Of a DNA stretch of 64,000 bases, positions 21,507-32,195 are shown in pieces. The stretch spans positions 93,989,345-94,053,344 of the forward strand of contig CP136061.1 of assembly GCA_032622095.1 (NCBI GenBank). Direction: 5' to 3'. The position numbers were made by a program, and so were the translations under genes. The number at the start of each line of letters is the position of its first letter. Position 1 is the stretch's first letter. The stretch comes from Siphonodentalium dalli. Its lineage: Eukaryota > Mollusca > Scaphopoda > Gadilida > Siphonodentaliidae. Under the pieces are notes generated by a model. The model had not been told where the DNA came from, ran no database searches, and saw only the letters and a program-made list of their open reading frames with translations.

Positions 21507-23757
21507 TGTCCAATGTTTGAGATTTCCCCTTGTTGGTTATCTTAACTTGCACTTTGAGTAACCATGAAAACCCCACACTCTTTTGTCAATGGTAGTCTTT
21601 TATATTTTAAAACTATAGATTAACTATAGTTTACAATGTGCTAGAATTTATCCAAAATACGACAAATTGTATCTTGTTTTAGTGGAAATAAGTCACATGA
21701 TAGCATGTTCTAGAAAATAACACAATATAACACAGTATAAACTATATATATACTAGTATTTTATAAATGTAAAATATTACATTCGACCAAAGATGGTGGG
21801 TTTCCAAGGTTACACTCGAGAAAGCGATACCGTTTATTTGCACATGGTATACAATAATATTGACACATAATACGTGGCATCCTAAGTCCCAATGCGATGT
21901 ACCACATATGGGCGTATATTTAAAGAGCCCTTTATAATTACCAAAGTTCCATATACATTGTACTTGTAACATAAAAATACAGGGTTTTGTTTGAACATAA
22001 GTGTCATGGCAGCGCACGAAAATATATAATTTAAACGAGTGGCCAAGCATAATTGTCCTTACCACGCACAGTTTGGACACGTGTGGTCATTTTAACTGGA
22101 GTCTGTCTGGACTATTTTATGGAACAATATTTTGAATCTTCCGCTGACACAAATCAACCCATTGTATTGTATAAGAAGAAGGAAGAAATATTGATATTAG
22201 AAAGTAATTACCCAGCTAAAACAGGTTGCGAAATGTTACCACTCAAGCCCATTGGTCGACTGCCGTTGTCTCCTTGCAACATCCATATCTCGGTGGTAAT
22301 TTCTAACTAATGTTATTATGCATAGGCCTATTATACACACTGACAGCTAATCCGAAAAAAATTACCCGTCAGTTATTCATGTCAGTCGACAATATGTTCT
22401 CTTGATATAGATGGTTTATGTGTATACGTGCTGGTATTTTATACATTTGAGTTAACATAATAGTTATGGCGCGATACGTTGGCCTCTACAATCCTCTACA
22501 AATAATTCCCTTACCTCAGCTATATACCTAATTAATTTTAAGAGTTAAATTGACCATCAATAATGTCATCGTTGTCCAATTTCGGACTTGTATTTCTGTT
22601 TACCCGCCATAATATCACTTCTTATGGCTACAAAGACATGTATACAAAACCTGAACACAGCAATCCTTTAGTCATTATTTAATCTATATATTCCAGAGAT
22701 GGATCCGGCTGATATGCAGACATATGCCATCAAATTGGCAACATATTTTGTCAAGCAATCTATAAGAAGCCACGCAGGAGAAGAATTGGCAAAACAAATT
22801 AGCCATAAAAATCCGGACTCCACAAATCGGTAGTTCGGCAGTATGGTGTAACACCCGAAACGAGGGGGGCATCCGACCCAAGAAAAGGATTCGTCCATCT
22901 GAAATATAAAAATGGGGCTTATATATAGATTCAGCGACACGTCGAAATGTGGTCCACCAGAAGCATCGATCGGGAAGCAAGGGGAAGGTCTACATAAAAG
23001 GGCACTTTATATGAATGTTATGGACTATAACCAATGGAATACACACATGCCAGTTTAATATACAAGTATATAACTTAACAGCTCCCTGCAAATTCCTTCA
23101 ATTTTACATGGATTGCATGCATCAGTATGGTGACAAAAAGGCAATCTGTGGCACCCCTCGCCCTCCCTTGACCAAGGTCGCATGTTCCATCTGCATCCTG
23201 GTCCTGTTTGATGGCATGACCCTCCCCGTGAAATATAGGGAATATCCTATTTTGGTGTATGTATTTGTACTCTTTGGGATCCAATTTGTCGATTATACTC
23301 AACTCAACCCCAAAACATCCGACTACCGTTTCGAATTTGATTGTCACCATTAAGTTATAATTTTTCAACTAGGCTAAATAAAAAAATGCAAATTTAAACT
23401 AAAAATCCACCCGGAAAGATCAAGATTCTATTTGTTTAAAGTCTGAATTTTCCAATTTGTTGTTAAATTGGAGGGTTAAAATGTCCAACTATTAGTAGTA
23501 TTTGATCAATTGGGGTGGGGGTACAAGCGCATCCATATTTATTATATCTATTTCGGTGTTCAACACACCATGCCACACACACACACACACCATGCCACAC
23601 ACACATTTTTTGCACCAGCTGGAGGTAAAAATAAAAAGTTTTATTTGTTGAAACAAAGATTGTAGATTACGACCGTAATATGAGTTCAATTATGCCCAGT
23701 AGTTAAAGTGCAAGTTAAGATAACAAACAAGGGGAAATCTCAAACATTGGACGTTCC
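21507..23757. mobile_element. 2.25-kb element with ~50-bp inverted ends
   Basis: GTCCAATGTTTGAGATTTCC with TTATCTTAACTTGCACTTT (21508-21560) on the left is matched by AAAGTGCAAGTTAAGATAA and GGAAATCTCAAACATTGGAC (23704-23752) on the right, with only a few differences. I could not find a target duplication, so the exact ends are open. The interior holds a decayed coding stretch (22697-22980) and CA repeats (23576-23607). Confidence 0.55.
22697..22980 (+). pseudogene. decayed coding stretch of unknown family
   Basis: After a possible acceptor (tatattccag) a frame starts ATGGATCCGG at 22699 and reads MDPADMQTYAIKLATYF, then SHAGEELAKQISHKNPD, before TAG at 22831. Coding-like sequence seems to continue in another frame (RQYGVTPETRGASDPRKG, then FVHLKYKNGAYI). 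The amino-acid make-up looks like real protein, but I do not recognise it. Its place between the inverted ends at 21507 and 23757 suggests a remnant of the element's own gene. Confidence 0.3.
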
Positions 23758-23809
23758 TCTCACCCCTATGCATCATGACTCGAATGGCCCCACTTGTGAC
23801 AGCTTGTGA

Positions 23810-24110
23810 CATCCTTAAACCATGTTATGGATGTCATATCATGGGCATGATTATATAAAAGTTTTATAGCAATCGGCGGCAAACATTTGTTCTACCCCTC
23901 CCCCTGTTTTGCCCCTCAACGGCGTCACTTTAGAAAATTCTAACCCACACCATTATCTTTCTAGTAAAAAGTTACCCCTAGTTGACAGTTTGGTGCCATC
24001 TAGATGATTCCTCGGCGCTAAACTTAGTTTATAAATTTTGGTGCCCCTCCCCCCTTCCGTGCATCCCTGACTCAAACGGTGCCACTCTTGGTATATTTAA
24101 ACCACACCAT
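23810..24110 (+). repeat. dispersed repeat, copy 1 (partner at 29380-29570)
   Basis: TTTTAGAAAATTCTAACCC-like, CACCATTATCTTTCTAG and AAAAAGTTACCCCTAGT-type blocks in the same order as at 29460-29540. The copies share a preceding ATATCATGG..ATGATTATATA block. Both are C-rich and diverged. Confidence 0.6.
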
Positions 24111-25299
24111 CAGATTCTGAAAAGGCCTCTAGTTTTTGACATACCCCTCCCGCTAGTATAACTAGTTGAAACTTCGCATGTATCACCGCTGCAACATTGT
24201 GCAAACGAATATGTGTGTCTCAGATGACGAAACCGAGTGCCAAGAAATGAAAATCGACATTTTATGGTAAAAACAACGAAAAAACACGATATTTCAGGGG
24301 TGGGGGGGGGGGGGGGGGGGGGGGGGTCGGAAAACAATTTCAGGCACGTATATGAATTTCTGTGCATACTATTTATCATGGATGTTAACATGGACATGTA
24401 AATAGGAATGAGTCATTTTTAGGTCATTTTGCCAAAAAAACATGGCTGCCAGTGGCCATCTTGGATTTCAAAATTTGCAACAAAATACAACACAATAACT
24501 GCCTGCAGTCAGTTTACCAGTTAGAATTACATTATTTCTCTCATTCAAAGTGGTTTTGAAGCCCAACTCATTGCCAAAACACTTAAAAAACAAGCAGAAT
24601 TTTTTTTTTTAGTTGCGGAAAAAATTGCTTGTTGGTGGCTTTGACCACCCACCCACCTCGGCATACGTGCCGGAATTTTTTTTTCTCATCCCCCCCCCCC
24701 TGCCCCCCCCCCCCTGAATATTTCGGAAATTCTGAATCTTTATCTGAAATTTATATAATTTTGCATAAAACATACATACATTCTGTTGAGAGGATATAAA
24801 TAAAGTTATCAAAAGGGGAAAATGCTAACCTGGGGGCATCGGGTTATCATAACTCGCAGTTTTGGGGAATTTTTTCATAAAATTTCCCCTTTTTTCACTT
24901 TTAATCCATAATGTAAACCGCGAGTGATCAGTGTCCATACAATTAATTCTGGCGTGTTACATATCAAAATTTTCTGCATTTATATGGTAACCTAAAGACA
25001 TGCGCATTATTAAGATGGGTTTCGTATTGCCTCCGTATAACCTAATTTATTAACCCTCCCCCCTAAATGCGATTTTTGTCAACTTTGAATGAAAACTGAA
25101 AATGTCAATGACACATTTAAATGATTAGCGATCCAAAATAATAAAATCCAAATTAAGTCAAACTATGTCCAGGTACAACATAACATCCACAATATAGGCA
25201 TATGGTCTTGCTTGAACTTGAGCAGAAAGCAAAATTAACCCATAGAGTTTGCTCATCAGTGTTATCATTCAGAGCTGGCATATCAATAATAGATCATTT
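24111..25299. other. unassigned, with homopolymer G and C tracts
   Basis: A G tract of more than 20 bases at about 24300-24327 and C tracts at 24690-24715. Frames across them give poly-proline or poly-glycine and are not genes. No other feature is supported. Confidence 0.5.
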
Positions 25300-25459
25300 T
25301 CATGGGACATCATCGTCACTGTCATAAACATCTACAGAGTGTTCCCTGCTGTTAGGACAATCAGCCGAACATCCACATATATCGATGCACTTCATGCCTG
25401 CATTTGCATTTAGCTGACAAACTGCAGTCTTTGTGCTCACAAAAGAGATGAGTCAGGTC

Positions 25460-26536
25460 CAGGGACGTGGTTAGAGGGTATATGTTGGGGGGAAATTCCA
25501 ACTGCATTCCCCCCCCCCCCCCTTGAATCATAATCAGACAAGTTTTGCATAATTTCATTTTGCACCCCCCCCCCCCCCCGTTGCACCTCAGTGTTCAGAC
25601 TTTTAACATTCTATCCGCCGCCTCCCCCGTTGCACCTCAGTGTTCAGACTTTTAACATTCTATATATTCATAAACCATGGTTCTATATTCCCGGTATGAA
25701 AAATTGCATAAATCCTAACATCTAGTAGTCTAACTCCAGACAAATGCACACGGCTACTGGCAAGACCAGGACACACCGGGCTGACCATGGTTGTTCGGCC
25801 CAGTGTGAGAAAATTTTGAAAACTATACAAGAATTGAAGCTTTCCTAGTGTTGGAAAATTCTCCAACTTATGACCATTTCAGTCCACACGTTTGCCCAAA
25901 TGTAGTAAAATATTGTTTTGTTAAACTAATTATAGCAGTTTTGTATTGGCCACAGGGGGAGGGACAATGATACACCGGGCCGAACCATACCGGGCCGACC
26001 ATGGTTCGGGCCGGTGTGGGAAATTTTTCAAATCTGAACAAGAAAATTGCAAAATCCTAGCATCTAGACTAGCATCAAGCCTTCCTAGAGTTGGAAATTT
26101 CAAACCTGACACCCCCCACTTAGGTTGGAAAATTTCCAACTGATGACAATTCCAATGACAATGTTGACCAAATGTATGACAATATTGTTTTTTTTAAATT
26201 AACTAGAAGTTTTTGACTGGCCACGGCCCACGGAGAGGGACCGGACACAAGCTTTCCAGGTGTTTGAAATTTCCAACCTGTACCACCCCCCCCCCCCCCC
26301 CCCGTAAGGAAAATTTCCAACTGATGACCATTTCAGTCCAAAATTTTGACAAAAAAATAGGAAAATATGCGAATATTGGTCCAAAAACAACTAATATATA
26401 TTCCCCCAATAAATTGTTTGAAAATCAAACTACAAGAACATTTTCAACCTATTGTTGGTGTGAACTTTCCAACTAATGTTTTGGCAGGTATGAAATTCCC
26501 AACTGTTGAAAATTTTGACCAAAGTTGGGGTGACAC
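25460..26536 (+). mobile_element. hAT-like element, copy A (right end lost), inside the PIN-family pseudogene
   Basis: Begins CAGGGACGTGGTTAGAGGG at 25460 and follows the complete copy C (41856-42929) through ACTCCAGACAAATGC, ACACCGGGC..GACCATGG and CCAACTGATGAC blocks. It stops after GGGGTGACACCCCC, so the CCACGTCTCTG end is missing. Pseudogene sequence abuts both sides: its Cys-rich tail left of 25460 and its MHALTG block right of 26536. It also contains a 49-bp tandem duplication (about 25567-25664) and long C tracts. Confidence 0.7.
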
Positions 26537-27442
26537 CCCCAGTTAATGCATGCATAGCAGGTAGACAAGAACATATATGTCACCACCAAGGGTTTTAGCT
26601 ATGTCATGTATAGGCACGTAAGGGTGACATGTGGTGGTTTTCCCAGCGTGGCCAGCATTCATGAAAACTGTGCTTCCGATAAGGCCCTTTGACATGTAGT
26701 ATACAAGGAGCACCATTACATCAGTGTCATCACACTTAACTACGATACGATCTATATTGTTGGCAATCATAACACAATGAAAGATCATCCTCGTATCCGC
26801 CTCTTCGTATGTTGACGAAAGCGCTGTTATGACCTTCGATTACTCTGAATACACGCACTTCACTAGCAGATGGTCTTCGAAACCGCTCGCTAGCGTGAGC
26901 TTAGTTGCTTCATCTAGATATTCAACCGATTTCTCAAACAAGTAGTTGGACACGAAAGCTGCCAAGGAAGACTTGTTTTCAGCGTGTGTGAGGAATCGTC
27001 GGTAATTTGGAACTGGTCGAGTCCCCATGACCACATACGTGCGACCTTGATCAGAACTTGACCTTCTTTGTCGTTCCATACTCTTCACAGATTTTTCGTG
27101 ATCGTAACAATCGAAGACAAGGATAACTTCTTGTACCCCAGATTGCTTCCACAGATATATCAGTCGTTTGAGCACAATGCCGGCGTGATCATCAAATGTC
27201 GTGAAGTTGTTTTCTGATACGGTGCAGAGAAGCGCCATTGCATCGATGACATACGTTGTTTTAACTCCCGTGGCTGGGTCTGGAAGGAAGTTCATCTGTG
27301 GACAATGTGATTCTAGCTTCGCAACAAGGTCAGCTATGTTGGTTTTCCGAAAAGTGCCATCTGGATTGAAAAGAGATGGCGGTACTGTCGCCAGTTCGTG
27401 CTTTAAAACAGTATGTATACTAACGTCTCTGTTTGGCGACAA
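26537..27442 (-). pseudogene. PIN/XPG-like region of the broken family gene
   Basis: A 200-residue frame (27442-26840) carries VIDAMALL, VILVFDCYDHEKS and NKSSLAAFVSNYLFE; the acidic residues in the first two motifs match the pattern of a PIN-type metal site. It ends at TAA (26840-26842). The same frame stays open beyond the stop to about 26543 with EEADTRMIFHCV and VVKCDDTDVMVLLVYY, so the stop is a nonsense change and not the natural end. The block ends at MHALTG where the hAT-like copy begins. Confidence 0.65.
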
Positions 27443-27924
27443 TCAACAACATTCTAAACAACGCCTCAGGATCCAACGATATGGTCTTGCCTTGTGATAT
27501 CATCGGCTTTTTCATATCAACAAAGGTCACTACCTTTGGATTTGGCACCTTCTGCCAGTAGCTCACCTGTTTAGTATCCGAAGAGAGTCTTTGGGCGAAT
27601 AATTCCGCGGCAGTGGTCTTGGCCTTACTCAAACACACAGCCAACGCCTGTTGTACTTTTTGGCTTGGAACAGAGTTTAAATCGAACGGATTTTGCCAGT
27701 CATTTGCCAACAAGGAAACCATCCTCGATACATCGCGTTCATCTCGGGAAACTCGGATAGGAGATAATTCCTCGTGTTTTCTCTTGTCAGGCTTGTCGTT
27801 CACAAGTGCTTTCATCGAGAGGCATACTCCCCAGATACATGCCTGGTCAAAATCCACCTCACTCTGGCTCCTTTTCTGAGAGTAAAGCCAACGACATCAC
27901 CATGACTCTTGCACTCTCTATTAA

Positions 27925-28316
27925 CCCTTTACCCAACAAACCGGCCAAAACCGGCCAAATAAAGCTTCAACAGACTAAAATATCTTCGGTCTGTCTCAAT
28001 AGAACCATACAAATATGGATATCATTGGAACCGGCTCCTTGACCACATTGTGATAGTTACAGTTATGCCCTGTGCCAATGCATTCTCTTATATATGCGAG
28101 TCGACCATAGGTCGCCTCGCATATATAAGAGAATGCATTGGCCTAAAAAAAATCGTTTTTTAACACTTTTTACCATTTTTTCTTACATTCTTTAACAATT
28201 TTATAATTTTTAATGTGTTAAGCCAATGCATTCTCTTATATATGCGAGGCGACCTATGGTCGACTCGCATATATAAGAGAATGCATTGGCACAGGGCCCT
28301 TCTGTTGGGTAAAGGG
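27925..28316. mobile_element. TTAA-flanked MITE (392 bp) inserted in the pseudogene
   Basis: Inverted ends CCCTTTACCCAACA and TGTTGGGTAAAGGG, with TTAA at 27921-27924 and 28317-28320. The pseudogene reads into SIN on one side and continues with RECKSH on the other, so the element split a conserved block. It contains two 69-bp hairpins (28074-28142 and 28223-28291) that are exact reverse complements of each other, each starting GCCAATGCATTCTCTTATAT, around an AT-rich centre. Piggybac-like mobilisation is inferred from TTAA and the CCC ends. Confidence 0.85.
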
Positions 28317-28414
28317 TTAATTGATTGCTCCAAAGCCTGATCCGTCGGTACACCGTTGAAAGCCTGTGACGATCGTCGGACGAATCTGGGTGAGTTGTTT
28401 CCATGTCAATTATT

Positions 28415-28534
28415 TCTGCGATGTACACCGGTACGGCGGTACCCACTTTGAGTATATGCGATGTACACCGGTACGGCGGTACCCACTTTGAGTATCTGCG
28501 ATGTACACCGGTACGGCGGTACCCACTTTGAGTA
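28415..28534. repeat. 40-bp tandem repeat, three copies, within pseudogene
   Basis: ATGTACACCGGTACGGCGGT starts at 28421, 28461 and 28501, an exact 40-bp period. Each unit also contains an 8-base internal duplication (CCGTACCG on the minus strand). Since 40 is not a multiple of three, the array shifts the pseudogene's frame. Confidence 0.9.
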
Positions 28535-29379
28535 GTTGTTCTTTCCGGCGGCAGTGAACCATGGTACGGTTTCCGGACAGAATCAAGGTGTAAGCTAAAA
28601 TTACACTCCCGGTCAGCTCGTAACAACCTGAGTAATATCAAGCCCGCACACAGAAAGTCGTACCAGTATGCGAATGTGTGTGACGCTTCTATGCCAAGTT
28701 TGGCAAATTCGTTCAACTTTATCATTGTCGTCGATACTTCTGCCATTGCAACATCGATCACCTCCGTCACAAGCAAGTGGTCTCCCAGCGAAAAGGCCTG
28801 TTCCATTGTGTCGATGTGGTTTAACAAATATGTTGATAACAATTCTGATTCGTGGTTCGACATCCACTCGGATGCTGCATCCACAAAAACTCTGTAAAAG
28901 GCTTCAACGCACAATATATGATTCCCCGGACTGCTTTCCTTGTAACATTTATTGTACAGTCTGTGGTGCATAACCATCTGACTCCACTGAGAGTAAAGGC
29001 AATCCACCAGCTCCGTATAGCTTGCCAATCGCAGCATCGGATGCCATTGCAAGGTGCATTCCACCCAATCTCATGGTAACTTTATCGTTGATGTCATCAG
29101 GCCCCTGCCAGACCACCTCTTGTGCTTTCTTATATATATGGCCATATTAGCGGTCACAAGGATATGGTGCTAATATGTAGGCTTCAGCACTCTAAAAAGA
29201 GTTAGCATACGGTAGATATCAGTAACAGGGGTTGGTAACGCGCTCTGCTGCCCCTCCACCTTCCCTGCATATACACCACTGATCATACCTATCTTTCTGC
29301 ACTATAAATAGACATGCATAGGTGTTGAATGGTACATATTATCAGCTGTGTGTGCAAGGAAGTCGGAGGGACATCGAAA

Positions 29380-29570
29380 TACACTATTATATCATGGTGA
29401 TGATTATATATAAGTTTCGTGGCAAGTGGCAATCGACAACCAATTTTTTTTCTGCCCCTGACAACAACGGCCTCATTTTAGAAAATCCTAACCCTCACCA
29501 TTATCTTTCTCGTAAAAAGATACCCCTAGTAGACCCCTTTGGTGTCGTCTAGATGGTCCCCTGTGAATTT
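29380..29570 (+). repeat. dispersed repeat, copy 2 (partner at 23810-24110)
   Basis: Contains ATTTTAGAAAATCCTAACCC, CACCATTATCTTTCTCG and GATACCCCTAGTAGACCCC, as in the copy at 23.9-24.0 kb. Confidence 0.6.
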
Positions 29571-29629
29571 CTATAGAACACAGACAGACATTCGCAAATA
29601 TAGATAGAAAGAAGATGTATTGGCAAAGT

Positions 29630-30072
29630 GTGCCAGTGGTCTCTCTAAAATATGCGAGTCTCGCATATTTAAGAGAATGCACTGGCTTACAAGGTCAAGG
29701 TATTCTCTTTTATATGCGATGCTCGCATATATAAGAGAATGTATTGGCAAAGTGTTTTTCGCCAAAATTTAAGTAAGGTTCGGTCACTTTATTAATTCCA
29801 ACCCCGGTGGACGAGATGGGGGCGACTTCCCTCTTGCCATGACCCTGCAAGTTAAGCAACAAGTGAGTCTGTCATTTGCAGAACGAGGTTAGCATCACCA
29901 AATTCACCCTCTGTGAACCTCATTCTGCTGAGGTGTAAGCAGAATGAGGTCCTCAGAGGGTGAATTTGGTGATGTTAGCTCGCTATGCGGGGTAGCATCA
30001 CTAAACTAAATTCAACATTCTGCAAATGACAGACGCACTATTTCAAGGCTTTAACAAGTAGTCACGGGCATT
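29630..30072. repeat. duplicated unit, part R1 copy 1
   Basis: Starts GTGCCAGTGGTCTCTCTAA and ends AGTAGTCACGGGCATT. It contains the hairpins GCCAGTG..CACTGGC (29632-29685) and ATTCTCTTTTATATGCGA..(29701-29740), a block TTCCAACCCCGGTGGACGAG, and the GAGGGTGAATTTGGTGATG hairpin MITE (29878-30020). Its partner is 31400-31879. Confidence 0.85.
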
Positions 30073-30084
30073 GGGTGAGCCATT

Positions 30085-30925
30085 TTATAACGACCTGTTA
30101 TACCGTGCAATGAAATAATGTTTAATTGTCGACTTATCGTCGACGCTTAAGAGAGAATCGATAACTGTTCAAAAGTGGTGTGAATGATTTATGTGTGATT
30201 ATTTAACACGCAGTTGAAAATGTCGACGTCGCCTATGGGTGATATATGGAATCCTATTAGGGCCACTTTCTAATGGCGCTTTCTGCGCACTTTTTGTCGC
30301 TTTCGGCGCGCGCCGAAACATACCCTAATGGCGCGCCGAAAGCGACAAAAAGTGCGCCATTAGTAACGCGCCGAAAGCGACAAAATGTGCACCGTTACGG
30401 CGCACATTTTGTCGCTTTCGGCGCGCCGAAACATGCGCTAATATCGCACATTTTGTCGCTTTCGGCGCGCGCGCCGAAAGCGACAAAAAGTGCGCCGAAA
30501 GCGACAAATAGTGCGCCGTAACGGCGCATATTTTGTGGCTTTCGGCGCGTTACTAATGGCGCACTTTTTGTCGCTTTCGGCGCATCGCGCCGAAAGCGCC
30601 ATTAGCAAGTGGCCCTAATAGGATTCCATATTAATGCTATGTGTATATTATACATGCTATGTACCCCGAAACAGTATGTCCCAAATCAACGGCATTCAAC
30701 TTTCCTGATTTTTCCCATTCGCCACCAAACGATTTATCTTCAAACCAATTAATATTCTTGTGCGGAATTTTGCACTGAACGCCATGCAATTCGTATTTTT
30801 TAAAGAAATTAAATATTTAGTTAGTGGAAAGCATGTGAAGTCTTCCAAAAGCATGTCCCGTTATATATAATCATTACCCAAATGCATGCACGGTAGAGAC
30901 GGCTGATATTTTCACCAGAAACATA
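30085..30925. repeat. duplicated unit, part R2 copy 1
   Basis: Starts TTATAACGACCTGTTATACC and ends TTTTCACCAGAAACATA. It contains the GC-rich foldback at 30247-30628. The partner, 37334-38247, is almost identical outside the foldback. In this copy R1 and R2 are separated by only 12 bases. Confidence 0.88.
30247..30628. mobile_element. GC-rich foldback element with TGGAATCC ends, copy 1
   Basis: Ends TGGAATCCTATTAGGGCCAC and GTGGCCCTAATAGGATTCCA are perfect inverted copies flanked by TA on both sides. The interior is a cluster of short palindromic words, GCGCCGAAAGCGACAAA and its complement, alternating with GTGCGCC and CATTAGTAACGCG. TA flanks suggest a Tc1/mariner-like MITE, but the interior is unusual for that class. 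Confidence 0.75.
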
Positions 30926-31399
30926 TTATCGGAAATGAAGATAATTGCAACGTAAATGGGCCAGTTCTTGGTTTGAGCACGAACCATCTACTGCAAAATT
31001 CCTTGGGAAATCGTGTCTGATCATATTTTTTCTACTAAAAGTGCTAATGAGCACGATTGCACACGACAATCATGAACATGTTACCTCAACATGCACACCG
31101 TAAGTGTTGACACACAACAATTAATCACTCTGAAATATCATAGTTTGGACGGTGGGCTCTTTAACAAGAATGTGTCATGGCGTCACAGGGTTTTCCCACC
31201 CGAAGGGACTTCCACTGTTTGGGTTCGCAGCCTGGGGTCGACAAGCGGACCTGACTGACTGACGGACTTCCGCTGCAAAGCGGGGACTGACCCCGACAGG
31301 CAATTTGACCATCTCGTAAGGGTGGGTCACCTCTTTTGGGGTGCTCCAGCCGATATGAGTGGTCCGCAATAGCCCCGGGTTTAAAAAAAAAATATCCTG
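30926..31399. other. unassigned spacer between repeat units
   Basis: Contains no recognisable gene. A GC-richer block at 31190-31380 may be a fragment of another element. Confidence 0.4.
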
Positions 31400-31879
31400 T
31401 GCCAGTGGTCTCTCTAACATATGCGAGTCTCGCATATTTAAGAGAATGCACTGGCTTACAAGGTCAAGGTATTCTCTTTTATATGCGATGCTCGCATATA
31501 TAAGAGAATGTATTGGCAAAGTGTTTTTCGCCAAAATTTAAGTAAGGTTCGGTCACTTTATTAATTCCAACCCCGGTGGACGAGATGGGGGCGACTTCCC
31601 TCTTGCCGTGACCCTGCAAGTTAAGCAACAAGTGAGTCTGTCATTTGCAGAATGAGGTCCCCCCAGAGGGTGAATTTAGTGATGCTACCCCGCATAACGG
31701 GCTAGCATCACCAAATTCACCCTCTGTGAACCTCATTTTGCTGAGGTGTAAGCAGAATGAGGTCCTCAGAGGGTGAATTTGGTGATGTTAGCTCGCTCAC
31801 TAAATTCAACCTCTGGGGACCTCATTCTGCAAATGACAGACGCACCATTTCAAGGCTTTAACAAGTAGTCACGGGCATT
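31400..31879. repeat. duplicated unit, part R1 copy 2
   Basis: Near-identical to 29630-30072 but about 37 bp longer, because the hairpin MITE is more complete here (31650-31830). It ends CACGGGCATT directly at the poly(T) end of the LINE. Confidence 0.85.
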
Positions 31880-32195
31880 TTTTTTTTCTTCCAAATTTTC
31901 ATGTGGTCTCAGTTTCTATGATCATCAGTTTTCAGAGGATATGTCCGACCAAGTTTCACTAGGAAACAAACGTGGCAACCGGCCTGTCAGACTCCATAGT
32001 TTCATCATCGCCGACATGATCTTTATTAATAATAAAAACACAATACAGTTGAAGACGAAAGACGCGTACAAACATATTACAACACAGGACGGAAACGAAA
32101 CGCGAAAAAACAACAGCACAGCATAAAAAAAAAATACATTGGGACATCACAACACAGCAATCCATACACACATTCATGATGCAACCTGAAATATA

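Larger units (their letters stand above)
25300..29296 (-). pseudogene. broken PIN/XPG-like nuclease family gene, interrupted by two transposons
   Basis: On the minus strand a series of conserved blocks, in family order, is spread over several frames: SALPTPVTDIYRMLTL, VTANMAIY, KAQEVVW and MRLGGMHLAMA (29.27-29.04 kb); FAYWYDFLCAGLILLRLLRA (about 28.65 kb); TDQALEQSIN (28.33 kb); KSHGDVVGFTLRKGA (27.9 kb); EALFRMLLIVAK (27.45 kb); VIDAMALL and VILVFDCYD (27.25-27.1 kb); EEADTRMIFHCV and KCDDTDVMVLL (26.8-26.7 kb). A Cys-rich tail, MKCIDICGCSADCPN, lies at 25.40-25.35 kb with a stop at 25300-25302. I know this as a multi-copy, uncharacterised family of aquatic animals with a PIN-like acidic region; its function is not established. 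Lesions: a frameshift in a TA run near 29138, a 40-bp repeat array at 28415-28534, further shifts near 27838 and 27432, an in-frame TAA at 26840-26842, a TTAA MITE and a hAT-like element. Sequence between HALTG and the tail is missing. Confidence 0.7.

Noticed and set aside
24110-24397. Frame with a poly-proline run
   Set aside because: Produced by translating a homopolymer G tract; the same holds for frames across 24.7, 26.3, 43.8 and 46.05 kb.
30273-30521. Overlapping frames on both strands with repeated KRQNV/ATKSAP words, and the look of a CRISPR-like array
   Set aside because: They translate the GCGCCGAAAGCGACAAA palindromes. The words alternate in orientation without unique spacers, and the genome is eukaryotic.
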